From an uncultured Thiotrichaceae bacterium (GTDB lineage Bacteria > Pseudomonadota > Gammaproteobacteria > Thiotrichales > Thiotrichaceae), in NCBI GenBank assembly GCA_937925855.1, contig CALAMO010000006.1, positions 1 to 64,000 on the forward strand: a stretch of 64,000 bases of DNA, given 5' to 3'. The notes beneath the pieces were generated by a model. That model was not told the DNA's origin and did no database searches. It saw only the letters and a list, made by a program, of their open reading frames with translations. Made by a program: the position numbers and the translations under genes. How positions within the stretch are numbered: position 1 is the stretch's first letter; every line of letters starts with the position of its first letter. This document shows positions 61,677 through 64,000 of the stretch, piece after piece.

Positions 61677-62945
61677 TTAGTCGCGCTGTAAAAACTCCAG
61701 CACCATTGCTGCCGTCCAGGTGAAACGGCCACCGCCACAGGGCTCTCCGCTCAGCGGGTCATAATACTCCGCGAAGCCACTTTCCCGAATCAGCGCCAGA
61801 CTGCCGCGCAAAATCTTCTCCGCCGTTGCTTCATACCCGTGCTCCAATAACCCGTCCATAATCATATAGTTCACAATTAGCCAGCTCGGCCCACGCCAGT
61901 AGCGCCGCCCATCAAAGCGCGGGTCAGCCGGATCATGGCTCGGCACCAAATAGGAACAACGTGAGCCAAGCACCTCAATCCGGCGAGCAATCTTCTGCGC
62001 ATGCGTCCGATCAATACCGGCAAACACCGCCAATAAGCCACCGCTGGACAAACTGTCAATTAGCTCGCCGCTCACCCGGTCCTGACACAGGTATTGCTGG
62101 TGCTGTTCACTCCATAGCGTATTAAACGCCGCTAAGCCCTGCGCCACTAATGCACGCTGCCGCGCGGCAAGTGCAGGCATATCCAGCTCATCCGCCAGCG
62201 TCGCCAAATCAGCACAGGAACGTAGCAGAATCGCATTAAAACCGGGATCAACCACCTGGAACGGTGAGGCATCATGCAGGCGGGTATTATCCCAGCCCAG
62301 CGCCCGAAAGTGCTGTACCAACCAGATATAACGATCATACTGCGCCTGCGTCGGGCGATGTTCAGGGTTTGCATGCTGCGTATCGCGTCGGGTGTATGGC
62401 CCAACCCCCTCGGTCGGTACCTGTTCAAACGGCACATCCCAGTCGATTGAATTATCGCGCCCGGTTTCCCAGGGATGTAAGACAGCGACCAAGCCAGTTT
62501 GCTGAGGATCACGGCAGCGATAAAACCACTCATGCCAATCCGCTATCTTAGGCAACAATGCGCTGGCCCGCGTGCGTGCTAGCGCCCGATCCTGACAGCG
62601 TTCATACAAGCGCTTAACCGCAAACCCAGCGACTGCGGGCTGAGTAATACCGGTGGTTGGCGTTTCTCGCCCCACATCCCACACGTCTGGGCCAGGAAAA
62701 TAACCCTCATCTGGCTCGTGGAAGATAATATGCGGCACCATGCCGTCATCCCACTGGTGCACAAACAGGGTATCAATCTCCGTCCACGCCCGCGCCTCAT
62801 CCAGCCAGGCCATACCCAAAGCCGTGAGACAGCTGTCCCAGTTCCACTGAAAGGGGTATAAGCCTTTAGTGGGGATCGTGTAGTGGCCGCGATCATTTTC
62901 GTGCAGGATGTCTGCGGCTTGTTGAAACAAATCAACCTGACTCAT
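61677..62945 (-). CDS. GH63-type mannosylglycerate/glucosylglycerate hydrolase
   Basis: A 422-residue glycoside hydrolase with the (alpha/alpha)6 GH63 fold. The YPFQWNWDSCLTALGMA segment lies near the N-terminus, HPWETGRDNSIDWD (D164 or nearby as general acid) in the middle and AEYYDPLSGEPCGGGRFTWTAA at the end (E393 as base). Size and motifs match the bacterial MgH/GgH branch, which splits the compatible solutes mannosylglycerate and glucosylglycerate. It is translationally coupled (four-base overlap) to an ABC ATPase, so solute uptake and breakdown are linked. Specific substrate unconfirmed. Confidence 0.8.
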   Translation of the reverse strand: MSQVDLFQQAADILHENDRGHYTIPTKGLYPFQWNWDSCLTALGMAWLDEARAWTEIDTLFVHQWDDGMVPHIIFHEPDEGYFPGPDVWDVGRETPTTGITQPAVAGFAVKRLYERCQDRALARTRASALLPKIADWHEWFYRCRDPQQTGLVAVLHPWETGRDNSIDWDVPFEQVPTEGVGPYTRRDTQHANPEHRPTQAQYDRYIWLVQHFRALGWDNTRLHDASPFQVVDPGFNAILLRSCADLATLADELDMPALAARQRALVAQGLAAFNTLWSEQHQQYLCQDRVSGELIDSLSSGGLLAVFAGIDRTHAQKIARRIEVLGSRCSYLVPSHDPADPRFDGRRYWRGPSWLIVNYMIMDGLLEHGYEATAEKILRGSLALIRESGFAEYYDPLSGEPCGGGRFTWTAAMVLEFLQRD

Positions 62946-64000
62946 TGCTTATTCCTTGCTGAAACCGCCATCCCTGTTGCCGTGTCAAACCAGCGGATAG
63001 ATTCAGGTTGTGGGTTTAAATGCAGCTGATCACCCGCCTTAACCGTGGTTCGGCTATCCAGCACTGCGCGGAACAAGTGATTATCATCGACGGTACAGGT
63101 TACCAGCACATGTGGCCCAAGCGGTTCCACCACCCGCACACTCACCGGAATACCGTCAGCAGCCGGTTCCAAATTTTCTGGGCGGATCGCAAACGCTAAG
63201 CTGCCGGTTTGCTGCGCCGGGCCAGTAAAGGACTTGCCCGCGACCTGCCACTGACCGTTGCCTAGTGCTTGCGCTCGCAGGAAATTCATCGGCGGATTAC
63301 CGATAAAACTACCGACAAAATGCGTGGCCGGGTCGTGGTACACCTCGGTGGGATTCGCCGTCTGTACCATATGTCCCTCATGCATGACAGCGATACGATC
63401 AGCCAGACTCATCGCCTCAACCTGATCATGGGTCACATAAATCGTTGTGGTTCGACTCTGTGCCAACACGCCTTTCAGCTCGGCGCGCATCTCCAGCCGC
63501 AGCAGGGCATCAAGGTTCGATAACGGCTCATCCATCAGAATGACATCCGGCTCCATCGCCAGCGCACGCGCGACTGCGACCCGCTGGCGCTGTCCGCCGG
63601 AGAGCTGGCCGGAATAGCGCTGTAGCAGCGGCGCAATATGCATGAGCTCAGCGTTGCGCTCGACCCGCTCGGTTACTGCCTTATTGTCCAGCTTCTGCAT
63701 CCGCAGACCAAACGCAATGTTCTCAAACACGGTGAGGTGCGGAAATACCGCATAGTTTTGAAACACCATCGCAATACCACGCTCTCGCGGCGGCAGGTGA
63801 TCGATGCGCTTACCGCCAATCCAGACCTCGCCTTTGGACGGCGATTCCAGTCCGGCGATAATGCGCAGCAGCGTGGTTTTTCCACAGCCCGAGGCACCGA
63901 GTAGTACCATAAATTCTTGATCGCTAATCGCAAGATCGATGGAATGTAGGGCCTGGTAGCTGCCAAAATGTTTAGCCACCCCTTTAATTTGTATCTCAGC
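62942..64000 (-). CDS. ABC importer ATPase (MalK/UgpC type), partial at right edge
   Basis: The gene runs off the window: upstream of the first internal GTG (63979) the frame continues as [10 protein letters not shown], so the true start lies just beyond 64000. Walker A is GASGCGKTT, the signature is [15 protein letters not shown] and Walker B is [12 protein letters not shown], followed by the His switch [13 protein letters not shown] domain occupies about the last 110 residues, as in sugar-family ATPases. Coupled to the GH63 hydrolase, it likely powers uptake of a glycosylglycerate or another sugar osmolyte. Permeases and binding protein would lie to the right. Confidence 0.88.
   Translation of the reverse strand, partial: AEIQIKGVAKHFGSYQALHSIDLAISDQEFMVLLGASGCGKTTLLRIIAGLESPSKGEVWIGGKRIDHLPPRERGIAMVFQNYAVFPHLTVFENIAFGLRMQKLDNKAVTERVERNAELMHIAPLLQRYSGQLSGGQRQRVAVARALAMEPDVILMDEPLSNLDALLRLEMRAELKGVLAQSRTTTIYVTHDQVEAMSLADRIAVMHEGHMVQTANPTEVYHDPATHFVGSFIGNPPMNFLRAQALGNGQWQVAGKSFTGPAQQTGSLAFAIRPENLEPAADGIPVSVRVVEPLGPHVLVTCTVDDNHLFRAVLDSRTTVKAGDQLHLNPQPESIRWFDTATGMAVSARNKQ

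Overview
This window reads as a chromosomal segment of a gammaproteobacterium, most likely marine or halotolerant. The gene order supports this: amgK-murU, glnS, dnaQ-rnhA-yafS-type methyltransferase with divergent mltD, nth-DUF1841, and pilT-pilU divergent from yggS. The osmolyte theme points to saline habitats: a choline-dehydrogenase-type GMC oxidoreductase, an N-acetylglutaminylglutamine-type amidotransferase, a GH63 mannosyl/glucosylglycerate hydrolase with an ABC importer, and a non-pyrrolysine MttB-family methyltransferase. I do not name a genus. There are no rRNA, tRNA or CRISPR features I can support, and no intact transposase or phage genes.

Layout. 0.1-7.6 kb: envelope and peptidoglycan recycling (IalB-like protein, MurU, AmgK, an OmpA-domain protein) and FadD. 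7.6-11.2 kb: GMC oxidoreductase and DASH cryptochrome with a DUF2805 neighbour. 11.2-15.6 kb: an operon joining DUF1445, PxpA, PxpB, PxpC and DUF4392. The two DUF proteins correspond to the two halves of animal D-glutamate cyclase and surround the 5-oxoprolinase complex; pxpB carries an in-frame palindromic repeat insertion. 15.6-17.4 kb: VapBC fused by overlaps to nth and DUF1841. 17.5-24.9 kb: YHS protein, Gfo/Idh/MocA oxidoreductase, DsbA-fold isomerase, SulP transporter and an FtsX-type ABC exporter. 25-28 kb: amidotransferase and DUF368 lipid-carrier translocase. 28-30 kb: a small AT-rich accessory island with an orphan Phd antitoxin, an unknown protein with a HEPN-like motif and a MazEF-like pair. 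30-34 kb: Lrp regulator, VOC protein, small coupled ORF plus MttB, and a 2-oxoglutarate hydroxylase. 34-43.9 kb: housekeeping genes and a beta-oxidation pair. 43.9-47.6 kb: a second accessory island with an AAA ATPase/PD-(D/E)XK gene, a decapitated brnT next to intact brnA, and an AT-rich two-gene unit (Cys-rich anchored protein plus TIR-2TM protein). 47.7-55.6 kb: a carboxylate uptake and CoA-activation cluster (tctCBA, AbrB-type permease, two CaiB/BaiF CoA-transferases, enoyl-CoA hydratase). 56-61.6 kb: three tandem PilT-family ATPases and yggS. 61.7-64 kb: GH63 hydrolase and ABC ATPase running off the right edge.

The best candidates for something undescribed are the TIR-2TM/Cys-rich pair (46.3-47.6 kb), the D-glutamate/5-oxoproline operon with its repeat-bearing PxpB, and the small protein translationally coupled to MttB. 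Three toxin-antitoxin-type loci have clean palindromes in their promoter regions, and two families of dispersed palindromic repeats recur across the window.
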